Positions 1 through 11,760 of a stretch of DNA of 64,000 nucleotides are shown here, one piece after another. The position numbers and the translations under genes are program-made. The notes below the pieces were generated by a model, which had not been told where the DNA came from, searched no databases, and saw nothing but the letters and a program-made list of their open reading frames with translations. The stretch covers positions 100,580,772 through 100,644,771 of the forward strand of contig JBCNJP010000007.1 of NCBI GenBank assembly GCA_039602395.1, in the 5' to 3' direction. Each line of letters opens with the position of its first letter. Positions within the stretch are counted from its first letter, which is position 1. This DNA comes from Deinandra increscens subsp. villosa. Taxonomy: Eukaryota > Streptophyta > Magnoliopsida > Asterales > Asteraceae.

Positions 1-397
1 CTGGAGTTTAAGTTCATCAATGGTGGGTTTAGAAAGTCGCGACTTTGTTTTTTGATTCGTTCACCATCATTCATTAATCGAAACCTAAGCAATATGGATC
101 TAGTTTTGTTAGGTTTTCTTTCACGAATCCAAAGCAATTTATGGATCAAATTTTCATTGAGAAATGAAGAAGATATGATGAATCAAAGTTATGGTATTGT
201 AAAACAAATATGGATAATTTTGTATGGAAATAATTTAATTTTTTTATTTTTAATTATAAGATCTTTCCTTTTTATAAATACCATTTATTTTTTTAATTAA
301 AAAATCTATAAAAATGACACATAAGCTAATCTTAGGTGGCACACCTTAAATTGTACCACCTACACATTAAAAATTTGTGTTTATTATATAGTATAGA
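1..397 (-). mobile_element. Helitron-like 5' end fragment (runs off the window)
   Basis: On the minus strand, position 397 begins TCTATACTATATAATAAA, preceded by an A. This is the usual 5' TC terminus and A/T insertion context of plant Helitrons. A second copy of the same terminus occurs at 45895 on the plus strand. The 3' hairpin and CTRR end are not in the window, so the element is called from one end only. No coding capacity is seen. Confidence 0.4.
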
Positions 398-723
398 TTA
401 TATCAAATTTTTTTCATGTTGTACTGTTACACCTTTGTATCTCTAAATTACTATATTGATTCTTGTGGTTTGGACATTTTAATTATTTCAGTCTAAAAAT
501 AAAATTATTAACATATCAAGCTTTTATGTTTTTTTATTTATTAATTTATTATTCTTTTAACAATTTTGATTCATAACACTAATTCTGTCAATTTTAAGGG
601 TATATTTATATAACTTATTAACACCATTTAATATATGACGGACTATTTGTGTATCTTTAATACAAATAATTAATTAATAAATTAGTTAAACTATTTACAT
701 TTTGATTTGTATTCTACATGAGT
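398..723. other. AT-rich intergenic stretch, no gene seen
   Basis: Low-GC sequence without a coding-like frame, splice-consistent exon or recognisable repeat end. It separates the Helitron terminus from the target-site duplication of the MULE. Confidence 0.5.
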
Positions 724-732
724 TTGTTTTTA

Positions 733-2099
733 GAGTTAAATACGATTTGCATCCCTGTGGTTTGTTGATTTTAACCCTTTGAGTCCATTTTTTAAATTAT
801 TAACAAATCTTGCCTCGTGGTTGCATTTTTTCGCCATTTGAGTCCGTAGGACTAACGGAGTTAAAACTTTGGTTAATTATAAGGGTATTTTAGTCATTTT
901 ACAAATCAGAGGACTATTTTTTACAACAGTATAGATGAAGGACTGGTTCTGTAATTTAGTTCAAATAATATTATATATATATATAAAGGACTGTTTCTGT
1001 AAAAAATGTTACCGACCACCGACACCCAACCCTACCTCACTTGCTTTACCATATTCCACCACCACCGTAACAATCTCCGACAACGGCATCCGTCGAGATC
1101 GTCAGCCTCTGGTGAAGAACCGAAATCGCGATCTTTACTGTAAAGCTTCCTCTGAGGAAGACACGGCTTGCAACCGGTCTCCGGCGTCTCAGATTTGAAT
1201 CAGTGATGGGTGGTGCTGTACCGTGATGGCGGCGGCGCAGTTGGCGGAGAGAAAAGTTCGGATCTGGAGCGACGGTGTCTTCGGCGGTTCATACAACAGG
1301 AGAAGAAGTTCATTCCAAGAATCGATTACGTCGAGAGATTTCAATCGCAAGTTCTCGATGCATCTGCTAGAGTCGAATCGGTTGTGTGGATCCTCAAAGT
1401 AATAACAATTTTCTAAATCTGTTAGTTAATCTTCGTTCTGAAATCCTTGTTTAAATGATTTTTAGTAATCGGATGGATTTCTCTAAGAACAAGAACGTTT
1501 TTTCGAATCGTTGTATCGTACGATTGAAAAGTGCGCATCGGTTGTTATTGTCATTCAATAGTTGTGTTGAGATGTATTAAATTTTTTCAAAAAACACATC
1601 GGAGGACTGCTTCTGCGGAATCTTAATTGTGTTTTTTATATCTCTCGCCGGACGGCAATAACCTGTGATTTTGCTCACCTTTCGTTGTATCGGCGATGAT
1701 CTAAGATCGACGGTGGCGATTTCTTCGGCGGTGGTAGACGGTCAAGTAGACAGCGGCGATCTCCGGCGGTGGTAGATCGAAGTTCATCGATTAATGATTC
1801 GGTGAGAGAGAGAGACTTTGTTTTTTAAATTTATTTAATAATGTTACAAAAATAGTCCCTTAATTTTAGTAATTTATCTAAGTAGTACCTTCTAAGTAAA
1901 ATGACTAAAATGTCCCTTCCACTTAACAGGAAAATTTAACCCTTGTTAGTCCCAGGGACTCACTTGGATACAAAATGCAAACCCAATGACTCAAATGACA
2001 ACAAAATGCAACCATAAGACGCTACTTGTTAATAATCTAAAAAATAGACTCAAATAGTTAAAATCACCAAACCACAGGGATACAAATCGTATTTAACTC
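733..2099. mobile_element. Pack-MULE: Mutator-like element with long TIRs and a captured gene piece
   Basis: A 9-bp target-site duplication TTGTTTTTA is at 724-732 and 2100-2108, the size typical of Mutator-like elements. Both ends open with GAGTTAAATACGATTTG and stay recognisably inverted for roughly 190-250 bp (733-925 against 1850-2099), with shared blocks such as CCCTGTGGTTTG and TTTTAGTCATTTTAC. No transposase frame exists inside, so the element is non-autonomous. The GC-rich core (about 1000-1800) contrasts sharply with the AT-rich TIRs and contains an exon piece similar to cyclin D1, making this a Pack-MULE. The second GC-rich block, about 1640-1800, could be another captured or UTR-derived segment, but I cannot identify it. 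Confidence 0.82.
1258..1399 (+). pseudogene. Captured cyclin-D1-like exon fragment inside the MULE
   Basis: Frame 1 reads through FIQQEKKFIPRIDYVERFQ and then LDASARVESVVWILK, and stops at a GT donor (1400). This matches the N-terminal edge of the plant cyclin D1 box, where the usual text is a FVPGxDYLxRFQ-like stretch followed by LDASAREDSVAWILK. Breaking at a GT after WILK agrees with an exon end, so genomic DNA rather than cDNA was captured. Everything after the donor is intron-like and the rest of the cyclin box is absent, so no functional cyclin can be made. A short chimeric transcript starting at 1210 remains possible. Confidence 0.7.
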
Positions 2100-2108
2100 T
2101 TGTTTTTA

Positions 2109-2634
2109 TTTATATTTTACTTTTACTTGATTATGCTATCTACTCTAAAACTTATTCAAGTTCAGTTTATCTTCTTTTTTGTATGCTTTGGATCCCCGCC
2201 GAACGTGCGGTCGAAACTTACTCGTTTAATATTAACTAGTTTTGTAACCCTTCGCGCGTTGCGGCGAAATCGGTTCTATTTAACATGGTGTTTCTATATG
2301 GTGTAATGCGTAGAATTTATATTAAATAAGACGAAAAAAGACGAAAAAAAGACGCATGGTTGAAAAACCTTAAAATCTGATAGCGTGCGATCAAAAAAAA
2401 GGAAAGACATCCCAACAACTAACCTACAATGTTATAAACTGCTAAATGCAATCATCCTTATACATTAGAATCCAAAAAAGCCAAACTTGAAATATATCAC
2501 ACATGTCAACATCCAAAACAATACCTTAACCCAACAACACACATTTTTAATAAACACATTCCTATATACCACATTTTTTTGGGAGATTACCATATTCATT
2601 TGTAAAAAGTATGCTAGACATCATATTATTTGAA

Positions 2635-2677
<43 letters not shown>

Positions 2678-3003
2678 CTGTAGTTTAAACCTTATAAAAG
2701 TTTAAAGGTTGAAAAACATGATTTCATTTGATAATAACAATAAAAGAATCATATAAAATCTCTGATAAATAGTTAAGTTTAAAAATTTCCATTTTGATCA
2801 AGCTTAAGAACTTATTCAAACACCCTGATGGATAAAAACAATTTGAAAGATAGAATGCCAAGTTCAATTGAAAAACAATAATTTATTCTAGCATTAGTGT
2901 TTGGCAGCAGCTCATACACCATAACCTGTGTGCTTAACTCTTTTTTTGGAGATAGTGTCTGTTGCATACTTGCATGATTAGTGTATATATAATTAGATTA
3001 CAA

Positions 3004-3056
<53 letters not shown>

Positions 3057-5017
3057 ATGTATCAATGGTACATATAGTTTTGACAACATCATATAAACTA
3101 CAACCTAAGATAACAGAAGATTAGTTTAGAGGTGAAAGTATTATATCTAAGGGTAGCACGCACACTGAAAAAATTAAGCTATCAACAAACCTGTTGGCTT
3201 CATTGAGTCTTGCGTTGTTGTTCATCCGGTTCGGTCAAAACAGTCACTGTTGGTGTGATACTTCTTTACGATACCAAATCAGCCACACATGTGAATTTGG
3301 TCCCTTGCAATGACAACGACATTAGATCTGATAACAAATGGTAAAATAGAGTCAAGCACTTGATTTTGAAGAATCATGGGAACTCTCTTAGAAAACTAAC
3401 CTACTAAAGCATCTATAGAAAAAAACACTGATCTGATAATCCTTTATACTTACATTATTTCTAAAGCATTAAAGCCAATCAATACAAATGAAAATGAAAA
3501 AAATTCAATCCTGTTACCAAATATATTCACCTAGCTTCTTCAATTTCCTCAAACAATACCTAACTTTCAACAACAAAACATGAGGACGTCTTACCTTATG
3601 ATGTAACTAACCAACATCACTGTGTGGAGTCAATTCTGGAAAACAAACAATAAGCAAGCAATAAGCAACTATAACTCAACAAACTTGCTTATAGCATCGA
3701 CCTCATTGGTAGTCGAAGCTTCGTGCATCTTTGGATGCTCATCTGACAAGCCGAAAATGATGGAACTGCACGAAATATATGAAGACTGCAACTAATACTT
3801 ACCATTCCATAAAAAAGTATACGAAGGATCTCTTACCTTAATCCGTAAATGAATCCAAGAACACAAAGAGGTGCCCAGCAGAAACCTAAACGTATTATAA
3901 GAACCAGTTTGAGTAACCCATAACATATAACAAAGAACCAAATAAGATATGTATACATAGAGATAGAGAAATATAAAAAATAAGAAATATGATGCTAATG
4001 ATTCAAATACATACAACTAAATTCAAATATTTGAATCGTCCTGTTACTTGCAAATTGATTTATGCTACCTGCAATAGGGAATGTAAACGATTCATTTGAA
4101 GTTAATGATAGAATGTTTAAGAATTGAACCTTTAATTTTCTCTGTACAAACGTCCGATTTCGTACATGAAGGCACCAAAGCCACGTTCGGACTTTGTAAC
4201 CGTCGCAGAAGTGTCAACCGCCGCCGGAACTTGCGTTGTCGCCCGCCGTGAAAAGCGCCGCCGCCCATTGTTACTACTAACATTCTGATTGTGTTCAAAT
4301 CGGAACCGGAGAAACCAGAAGAAACAAAGGAATCGTTATCTTCTTAAAGCCCCAAATCGAAAACCCCTTTGCGAACCGAAACCCAAATCGGAGAAATCCA
4401 CAGTGATAATATAAACCTGCATAGGGTTTTCCCTTGCGCTTTGGGGACTGGAACTCAGATTGGTGATGGATTTGGGGAGTGGTCCGACTGCCGTAAGAAA
4501 TCCGACGACCTTTTAGTCGCGTTTCCGGCCAGGTGCACCTAAGACCACTCATTTAAGAACTTGAGTCCATTCAGACAAATTTTCTGGAAATCGAAACAAA
4601 CAACAAAAGGGAACATATAGGAATTTTGAAACCTGAAATCGTGTAGTAGAAAGACGAAGGTACCTGAAGGAATCGAGAGCAAACCTGGTCTGGTCTGAAC
4701 CGAGCACAATACCGATTATAAAATCGGTCTACCCTCGATGCTACAGTTACCAGCCACATACATGCATCGTACCTCAATTGCTGTTCAAGGTAGTGTACTG
4801 GACAAAGAGAGTCTTTGAAGAACAGTGACAGGAAAGCGCAAAATGAGGAGGTACTATACAGGGAAGAAAACGTGATTTGAATAAAAGTGCTGCAGTGAAA
4901 GGTTGTACATAAACAACTTGTAATCTAAGTTGCTCAATTAATATGATAGTAATTACATGTCATAAAAAGGCGAAATGAAATATTATATTTGTTAAGATAA
5001 TAGTTGTCTCTTCTTAA
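2109..5017. other. Intergenic region with microsatellites
   Basis: AT-rich DNA holding a (TA)n run at 2641-2676 and an (AAT)n run at 3004-3055. GC rises between about 4130 and 4770, where a possible minus-strand transcribed unit is listed separately. I see no other coding evidence. Confidence 0.5.
3660..4552 (-). other. Possible minus-strand gene or gene fragment, unrecognised
   Basis: Several short segments look exon-like on the minus strand. One GC-rich segment (about 4130-4550) ends at plausible GT donors. A segment at about 3832-3885 reads FCWAPLCVLGFIYGL before a GTAAG donor. A terminal segment at about 3677-3771 reads SSIIFGLSDEHPKMHEAS and runs to a stop after KFVEL, following a CAG acceptor. 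The pieces can be joined in phase (GGATTAAG to TTCCATC), but no start-to-stop model was found and the family is not recognised. It could be a real small gene, a decayed gene or a non-coding transcript. Confidence 0.22.
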
Positions 5018-5110
5018 GGTGATAGCTAGCTTAATGGTAAAGTTGTGATTTCCCAATCAATAGATTATAAGTTTAAATCTTACAAATTACTGATACGTTG
5101 ATTTTAGTCA
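5018..5110 (+). repeat. tRNA-derived SINE-like fragment
   Basis: TAGCTTAATGGTAAAG resembles a Pol III A box, and AGTTTAAATCTTA about 50 bp downstream resembles a degenerate B box. The spacing fits tRNA-type SINE heads. No target-site duplication or tail was identified, so this is a tentative call. Confidence 0.3.
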
Positions 5111-5289
5111 TTAAAAAAGTTAAAACGAGAACTTGTGTTTGGCAATGATATGATTTCTTTATTTATTTCCCTCGAAACGAGGTCGAATAATATATCTCAA
5201 CATGTACAATTTTTTATATATTGTCAAAATGTATATATCCACAAATTAAGCCATAACTAACTGACGAGTGAGCGACAAAACACAGAAAG

Positions 5290-7006
5290 TCAAATAATCT
5301 TATCAAAAGCCCTAAGGTAGTCGATTAGTCCCGGCTCATGGTACACTTGATGTCTCGCTACCGCACTTTCGCCTAACGACGATCCTGAATAACTAGGGAT
5401 CGGCGCTTCTTCTTGCCGCACAGTTTGTTGATCTTGTAACAACCATTGGGTTCGTAGAGCCGTGATGGACAACCCCGAAGCAAGAAAGACCGTTGTAATA
5501 CCTAGCACCCCAGCCGACGAGAACAAGCCCTCCGGAGCGATGAAACACCTTTGCCTCGATGTTAACCACCCTTTCAAGTGCCCTGACTCCACACTTAGTC
5601 CAATTAACAACAAAACTTCTCCCACCGAAAAACATATCCTGAAATTGTTAATTAATTTTTGATGAGAGTTAGTTAAGTTAGTTAATTAAAATTATATTAT
5701 AAGTTTGTAACATATGTACCAGGTTGTAATGAAGAAAAAAGCAGCCTGCCAAGTGAGAGTATTGAGATGATTTTGATTAAGTAGACTAGGGTCAAAGTCT
5801 GATGATTTGCTAACTGATAATAACAAGTGAGTGTGTTGCACCACCATAGCCATGGCAAGTGAAAAAAATGCAGCTGCACCACAAGCCAATGGTGTTTTTC
5901 CATTGCCACTATATCTGCATTCTCCATCCACATCCCCAGCTACTATCTGTAAATAAATTAATTAATTAATTTATGTCATCTTCTAGCAATCTCGCAAGGT
6001 TGCGAGTATATAAAACAGTTGTGTTGCTATAACGCTACGTAAAGAAAACGAGAATACAAAAAATTACGTAACGACATTAAGATTAGAAGCCAAACGTTCA
6101 AAGTATTCAGGACGTAAAAGCTATTTTACACAAGTGTACACCACCAACACCTGTGTTGTTTCTTATGTTTGGATTTAAAAAAATGATGTTACGTGACAAC
6201 CACCAAGGCCCGTTACATGGCCCGATTGAAAATAGTTACTATTCCTTTCAACTTGATTTTGTTTATTAAAACTAGGCGGCGATTAGCGTGCGTTGCGAAT
6301 GAGCATATGCGGATATACAATACAATTAAAGTGATCAAAAAGATCAAAAAAGTATGAAATGAATGAACTAAATGTTAAAATAAAAAGTGAACCAGTCAAA
6401 TTCTTGAAACAAGAAACTCAATAAAAACAAAAAATAGAAAAAAAAAATAAAAATAAAAAACTAAAAAATACGCTAAATGACGAAGGAGAAAAAATCTAAA
6501 TACTGAAATAACTATAGCTATTCATGGTGCGTTCCAATTGTTTATAGGGTAATATAGTAGATAACGAATGTTATTAGACTTAAAAAAATAATAGTTACGG
6601 CCGGTTCAAGAACCAGAGATCGATGGATTAAAAAATAGTTGATAAATTGATTTTTTTAACAGAGTTCGTGTCATTTTAAGAATGGTCTGTTTATTTATAA
6701 GATGATTAATAAATGGTTTATTGTAGGAGAAAAACAAAGTATGGATTATTATGGACCAATAGACAATACTTATGATTATTAAAATCCAATTTTCCTTTAA
6801 AAAATAATAGTTTCGGCCAGTTCATGAACCAGAAATCAATGGATCGAGACCTGTGAGCGTGTGGCTTCAGCAAGAAGACAAAGAACAAAGCAAAGCAAGC
6901 CGAGGAGTATCGAGATGGCCATCAAGACCATGCCCGTTTTGCTTCCAATATTATCGTCGATACCTCTACGAGAAGTTGGTGCGAGATCGGCATGAGTGAC
7001 CGCCAT
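5290..7006 (-). CDS. DUF1218 four-pass membrane protein (MWL-like), 3 exons, 243 aa
   Basis: Exons on the minus strand are 6851-7006, 5720-5946 and 5290-5638 (156+227+349 nt, 244 codons with TGA). All introns are GT-AG and phases agree (0, then 2, rebuilding a Trp codon). Exon 1 starts MAVTHADLAP and carries a first membrane segment (about residues 26-46). Exon 2 begins IVAGDVDGECRYSG and contains LACGAAAFFSLAMAMVVQH. Exons 2-3 join across ITTWICFSVGEVLLLIGLS, and the last membrane segment is GVLGITTVFLASGLSITAL. The order of short N-terminus, helix, Cys-containing loop and three more helices matches the plant DUF1218 family, some members of which (MWL) affect secondary-wall lignin. That role is family knowledge, not shown here. 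No disruption is seen, and intron 1 (904 bp) carries repeats. Confidence 0.86.
6587..6845. repeat. Direct repeat pair inside intron 1 of the DUF1218 gene
   Basis: An approximately 45-bp segment containing CGGCCGGTTCAAGAACCAGA at 6587-6630 recurs as CGGCCAGTTCATGAACCAGA at about 6803-6845, roughly 215 bp apart. The right copy abuts the exon 1 donor site. Each copy also contains a GGTTC/GAACC palindrome. The pair may be remnants of an insertion or a local duplication. Confidence 0.55.
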
Positions 7007-7066
7007 AATTTAGCTCGAAAAATAATTAAGATGATCGATAGAGCTGGATCTTACGTTTGATGGTGA

Positions 7067-7075
7067 TTATATAAA
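7067..7075 (-). promoter_or_regulatory. Putative TATA box of the DUF1218 gene
   Basis: The minus strand reads TTTATATAA about 60 nt upstream of the ATG at 7006, a normal distance for a plant TATA box followed by a short leader. The call is based on position and sequence only. Confidence 0.4.
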
Positions 7076-8935
7076 TGAACAATGAGTAAAGAAACATAGG
7101 GAGGCATTTTAGAATTACTTGGGTGAAAGGTTGCTTAAAGCTTAAGTATTCTTTATCTTGGTGCCACACCAAAGGCAAGGGGCTTTACATGCAAGTTCTA
7201 GATTTGTCACACATCAAAAAATGAACAATTGGAAATAAGAGAAAGTGATTCTCTTATAACTTGAAACTAAAAAGGAGAGAATATGTGTATGTAAAGGTAT
7301 GTGAACTATGTAACTCAATATATCACCTTCTCTTCGTATAGAAGGTTGAGGATGATTCTAGCGCAGCATTATTGTAGTGGGAAAATCATTGAAATGACCA
7401 AGTTTAACAAAGTTCATACTAAATGATCACAACATTCTAGTCTTCTTAAAATGACTTTTAACCTTTACGATCAATGATAACTTGACACGTTAGCGACGAC
7501 AGCTAAAAACAGATGCCACGTGTTCCAAACCAGTCACTAACGTGCCACCATGTAAGGCAGCCGGCTGACGACGGCTAAGAATGCTAACGATGTGGCATTC
7601 CATCCAAAGATTGAAAATTCCTTGGTCCCACTACGCAACAAATCATAAGTTGTCACGTGTACTTGATGGCTAAATTGACCGTCAAGTTCCTTATCCGCTG
7701 GCTAATTTAGTTGTCATGAACCTTAGTTGCCGGCTAATTTAGCCGTCAAGTACCTTATCCGTCGTTTGTTTTAGCCGTGGTTCTGGGACCACAGAATGAC
7801 ACGTAGACCTTCTTCTTTGCCGTCTTTGTCGGCTTTACCACATGGCAACATGTGTGTGGCTACTTTTTGCTGCCTTGTAGAGTTGCTATTGAGCAATTAA
7901 AAAAGGGTCCCTCTACTCCCACACCTCCAAAATCTAATTGAACACCCATATATGCCCCGTACAACCTTATACGCGGCGTGTAGGAATAACAATAAGTTTT
8001 CATTAACATTAGTGTGTCACGAGGTATCTGTACGAGGTTGTTGGCACGAGGTCTTATACGCCACATATAGCATTATACGAGACGTATAAGTTTAAAGAAA
8101 ACCTAAAAAAAGATATAAATATCTTGCTATATGCCACGTATAAGATCATAGGTGGCGTATAGCCTCTTTGTACCGACAATCTCATTTTAACACCCTGATT
8201 TTAATGAAAATTTATTATTTTTTTTTTCTTATACGCCACGAACATATAAGGCAATAGGGGGCGTATAGGGTGTAAAGATAAATGGTGGCGTGTGACAAAA
8301 AGAAGGACCATTAAGAAAAATATTAGGACCCTTAAAGAAAAATATGATATGTCTCTTTCTATATGTCTTGAAGAATGAATATATAGCCTCTCTAAAATTG
8401 GATCTTGTAGAACAACTCACACCACCGGGTTTGAAGCTCATCAAATCAGCAAGCCTAATTGTGATCAGCAATTCAACACCTAGCCCGACTCCAACTCGAG
8501 AATATTAGGTGTTTGGGTAATGATTTATATTTTTATAGCGAACGAGCTAACAAACGAGCCAACATGTCAACTAATGAGTGAGCCACAAGCCGAGCCAACC
8601 TTGGCTCGTGCTCGGCTCATTTGTAAACTGAGTTGAGTCGGCTTGACTCGTTTATAAGCAAGCCGATTTCAAGCAAAATATTTTCAAACTAAGCCAGGAG
8701 TTTTTTTAACAACTCTAGTTTGAACCTAATTAACTAAATATTTATAAGGATTTTTGAAACATCTCAACTTTTATAAAGAACTAACAATAAATGTGCGTGT
8801 ACGTTACAAGACCATCAATAGAGATTTAATATTTGATAATTTAATTAATTTTCAAGTGAACGGAGAACAAGTGTGTTTTTTAAATAATAAGAAAACTAAT
8901 ATAAATTTATAAAGAAATTAAGTGGAGTAAGTTTG
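7076..8935. other. Intergenic repeats, no gene seen
   Basis: This stretch holds degenerate short repeats. At about 7650-7790 variants of GCCGTCAAGTACCTTATCCG and GGCTAATTTAG recur. At 7960-8280 there are repeated TATACGCCAC/GTGGCGTATA motifs, including a foldback at about 8049-8167. A low-complexity GAGCCGAGCC-type stretch lies at 8540-8690. No intact frame or TE protein is present. Confidence 0.5.
8049..8167. repeat. Short foldback repeat with TATACGCCAC arms
   Basis: The left arm reads GAGGTCTTATACGCCACATA. The reverse complement of the right arm begins GAGGCTATACGCCACCTATG. The arms pair imperfectly around an AT-rich loop. Related motifs lie at about 7965 and 8230, suggesting a fragmented MITE-like family. 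Confidence 0.45.
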
Positions 8936-8938
8936 TAA

Positions 8939-10927
8939 GGGGAGGGGGTATGGTTGCGCTTGTGGCTTCAAGGAGCCATGCTCCCCAACCAATCATCATG
9001 TGCCAACTCATTTTTCATGTTTTTGAAGCCTTGTCAAGCCACACCACAAGGTATGGTTGCCTTGCGGCTTGGAGAAGCCACCGAAAAATTAACTTTTTTT
9101 TTTTTTGATTTTTAACAACTTTTAATAAACAAACAACTTTTATATAAAAAAACAAACACTAAAAAAAAAATTACAACTTTTATTAAAAAAAAAAAATTAC
9201 AACTTTTATTAAAACAAAAATAAAATTACAACTTACAAAACATTCACTAAAAAAAAAATTACAACTTTTATTAAAAAAAAATTACAACTTTTATTAAAAA
9301 AAAAATACAAATCTAGGGTTGAGGATTTGCGTTCACCTCCTCCTCGGTTAAAAACACATCCATTGTGTTTTGGATGTGCTCGGTGATATCGAATCTGAGT
9401 TTAAAATGAGTCTCACTATCTCGCAATTCGAAAATAACATTCGGGTCGAGAACCGGGTTAACTGGCGGATCTCGAATGTGGACCGGTGATATAGCAAGGC
9501 CATCGTCTTTGAGAGTCATGTTGTGTAGAATGATGACCGCGTACATAATGTTCTCCATTAGCTTTTTTTTTATTGGACGACCCTTTCGATCCACTATTGC
9601 CCACTTTTCCTTTATCCGACCAAACGCTCTCTCGACGTCTTTTCTAGCCCCCTCTTGTATCTTCTTCATTTTCTTCTCTTTAATCTCATAAGGATGTGGA
9701 AATGCCTTCACAAAGACCGACCAAGGGGGATATATGCCATCCGCAAGGTAATATCCACGTTTGTACTCTCGACCGTTACAAACAAATGGCATTCTAGGTG
9801 CAACTCCATGCATCTCATTGTTGAACAAAGGTGACTGATTAAGCACGTTGATGTCGTTGTTTGAACCTGCAACACCAAAGAACGCATGCCAAAACCACAT
9901 ATCTTGGGAGGCAACCGCCTCGAGTGAAATTGTTGGCTTTTTATGATTGCCACGATGATATTGTGCCCTATACTTTCTAGGACAATTTCTCCACTCCCAA
10001 TGAGTACAATCGATACTACCTATCATACCCGGAATACCATGCTTTTCTAAATGGGCATTATATAAAAGAGTGATATCGTGGCTAGTAGGTGCACGCAAAA
10101 ATTCATCTTTGTAAAGCTTAATTACGGCGTCACAAAAATAGTGTAGGCATTCACGTGCAGTTCTTTCAGAAAAATCTAAAGATTCATCATATTCGTCAGG
10201 AACGTTACCGTATGCGAGTTGACGAATAGCCACCGTGCACTTTTGTAAAGGCGTGAAACTTTCTCTCTTCGCCGCGTCCAAACGGGGTGTGAACCACGGA
10301 AAGTTGTTTGTGATGTCGTCAACAATCTTCAAAAATAACCGTTTAGACATACGGAATCGGTCTTTAAAAATCCCCTCGTGGTAACGGGGATTTTCGGCAA
10401 AATAAAGCTCCACCAATCGTTGGTGACCGTTTTCACGATCACGATAAATACTTCTCCTCCGTTTAGGAGCGGAAACCTCTTCTTGTTCTTCTTGTTCTTC
10501 TTGTTGGATGACGTTAACACATAGGTTAAGGTAATTCATCGCGTCCTCGTACGAACCATCGGAGCTGCTTGACGAAGTCCCAATCTCGGGTGGTGGAATA
10601 AAGTCGGCCTCATCGTAACTCATTTTATAAAAAAATTTGGTAGAGAGAATTGGAGATGAAATGGGAGTAGAGTGTGGTTTTTAAAATATTTGGGTTTGTA
10701 TATATAGTAAATTAGAAAAAAAAAAAAAAAAAGGGTAAAGAGCCGTTGGGCTCAACGGTCAAAATAACGGCTATTTTCTAGCCGGCTCTCGACGGCATGG
10801 AGGAACCGGACAAGAAAGAAAATGGGGAGCCATGGGGGGGAGCCGCCCTTGGCGGTATGGTTGCCGGGTGGAGCCGGCCGGCTCCCTTTGGAACCGGGGG
10901 CGGTAACCCTCACCATACCGCCTCCCC
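8939..10927 (-). mobile_element. PIF/Harbinger element, transposase-only
   Basis: The TIRs are GGGGAGGGGGTATGG at the left and GGGGAGGCGGTATGG (reverse complement) at the right, 14 of 15 identical, flanked by TAA at 8936-8938 and 10928-10930. TAA/TTA duplications are characteristic of PIF/Harbinger. The 1989-bp element encodes one intact transposase and no Myb/SANT ORF1 gene. An A-rich region of repeated ATTACAACTTTTATTAAAA units (about 9110-9305) lies between the left TIR and the stop codon. Confidence 0.9.
9313..10623 (-). CDS. PIF/Harbinger DDE transposase (HARBI1/ALP1-like), 436 aa
   Basis: An intact frame encodes a DDE_Tnp_4-type nuclease. Candidate catalytic residues are D205 in GSIDCTHWEW, D295 in YYLADGIYPPW and E331 in KDVERAFGRIKEKW, in the order and context usual for plant Harbinger transposases. 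The N-terminus (residues 1-60) is acidic and ends in a basic KRRR patch that could act in nuclear import. Residues 70-140 form the helical DNA-binding-like part. The ATG is followed by an uninterrupted frame, and the start lies about 300 bp inside the right TIR. Related elements need a partner Myb-like ORF1 protein for transposition; none is encoded here, but one is present 10 kb away. Domesticated ALP1-like genes share the fold, but the flanking TIRs and TSD mark this copy as a transposon gene. Confidence 0.92.
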   Translation of the reverse strand: MSYDEADFIPPPEIGTSSSSSDGSYEDAMNYLNLCVNVIQQEEQEEQEEVSAPKRRRSIYRDRENGHQRLVELYFAENPRYHEGIFKDRFRMSKRLFLKIVDDITNNFPWFTPRLDAAKRESFTPLQKCTVAIRQLAYGNVPDEYDESLDFSERTARECLHYFCDAVIKLYKDEFLRAPTSHDITLLYNAHLEKHGIPGMIGSIDCTHWEWRNCPRKYRAQYHRGNHKKPTISLEAVASQDMWFWHAFFGVAGSNNDINVLNQSPLFNNEMHGVAPRMPFVCNGREYKRGYYLADGIYPPWSVFVKAFPHPYEIKEKKMKKIQEGARKDVERAFGRIKEKWAIVDRKGRPIKKKLMENIMYAVIILHNMTLKDDGLAISPVHIRDPPVNPVLDPNVIFELRDSETHFKLRFDITEHIQNTMDVFLTEEEVNANPQP

Positions 10928-11640
10928 TAATTTACTCGTAGAAATTGAAAAGAGAAAAAATAAACAATTAACCTTCGTCATCATAATGTACTTATGTTCT
11001 TTTCTTGTGTTCTCATTGTACTTTCATTAAGCATGATTAAATACGCGGGGTCCACACATAAATCATCTTTTTGTCATACTAAAAGTTAAGTTAATATATT
11101 TTAATATACGTATACATACAAGATTTCCTATCCACGCACGTTAATGTTGTCATATAAAACCGTCTCATTATATAGTGGTACGTAAGAAAGTTGGAAATTA
11201 AAGAAAAACTTATAACGATCAAAACGCTTTAAAAAAACTATATTACACAATTGTACATGAGGAAACCTATATGTACCTATTACACCACTAAATTGTTAAC
11301 TTACTCAAAACTTATGTTACACGATTGTATCTGTCACACCACAAACTTATGTGCTAAACTCGTTGCATATGGATATTAAAAAAACAAAAAAACAAATGAC
11401 AAAATAGTAAAAATAAGCAAATGACAAAATGATAAGTATGACAAATGGCATAATGGTAAAAACAAACAAATTACATTATGATAAATATAACAAAATAGAT
11501 GGGCAAATAGTAATTTAACTTACCAAACTTAGTAATTGTATATATGAAGGTAATATGCACTTTTTCATGTTGTTTTAAAAAAACTTCTTTAGGGACAATT
11601 TCTCAATTATCTAAATATAAATATAAATACATCAGCCACT

Positions 11641-11760
11641 TAGGCCGTAACATAATGGTAAGGGACAAAACATTTTTGATGTAAACTAAGGTTTAAACCT
11701 TGGCTATAACGAAATTTGATGAAAAATATATAAAGGAATTTGATGTTCAAAAAGAAAGTT
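11641..11760 (+). repeat. tRNA-derived SINE-like fragment
   Basis: GTAACATAATGGTAAGG resembles an A box, and AAGGTTTAAACCTTGG about 45 bp later resembles a B box. The 3' part is AT-rich and not clearly delimited. No duplication was found. Confidence 0.32.

Noticed and set aside
935..1198. Open frame of 87 aa before the cyclin-like piece
   Set aside because: It lies inside the Pack-MULE, mixes AT-rich TIR-adjacent sequence with the captured core, and has no recognisable protein character.
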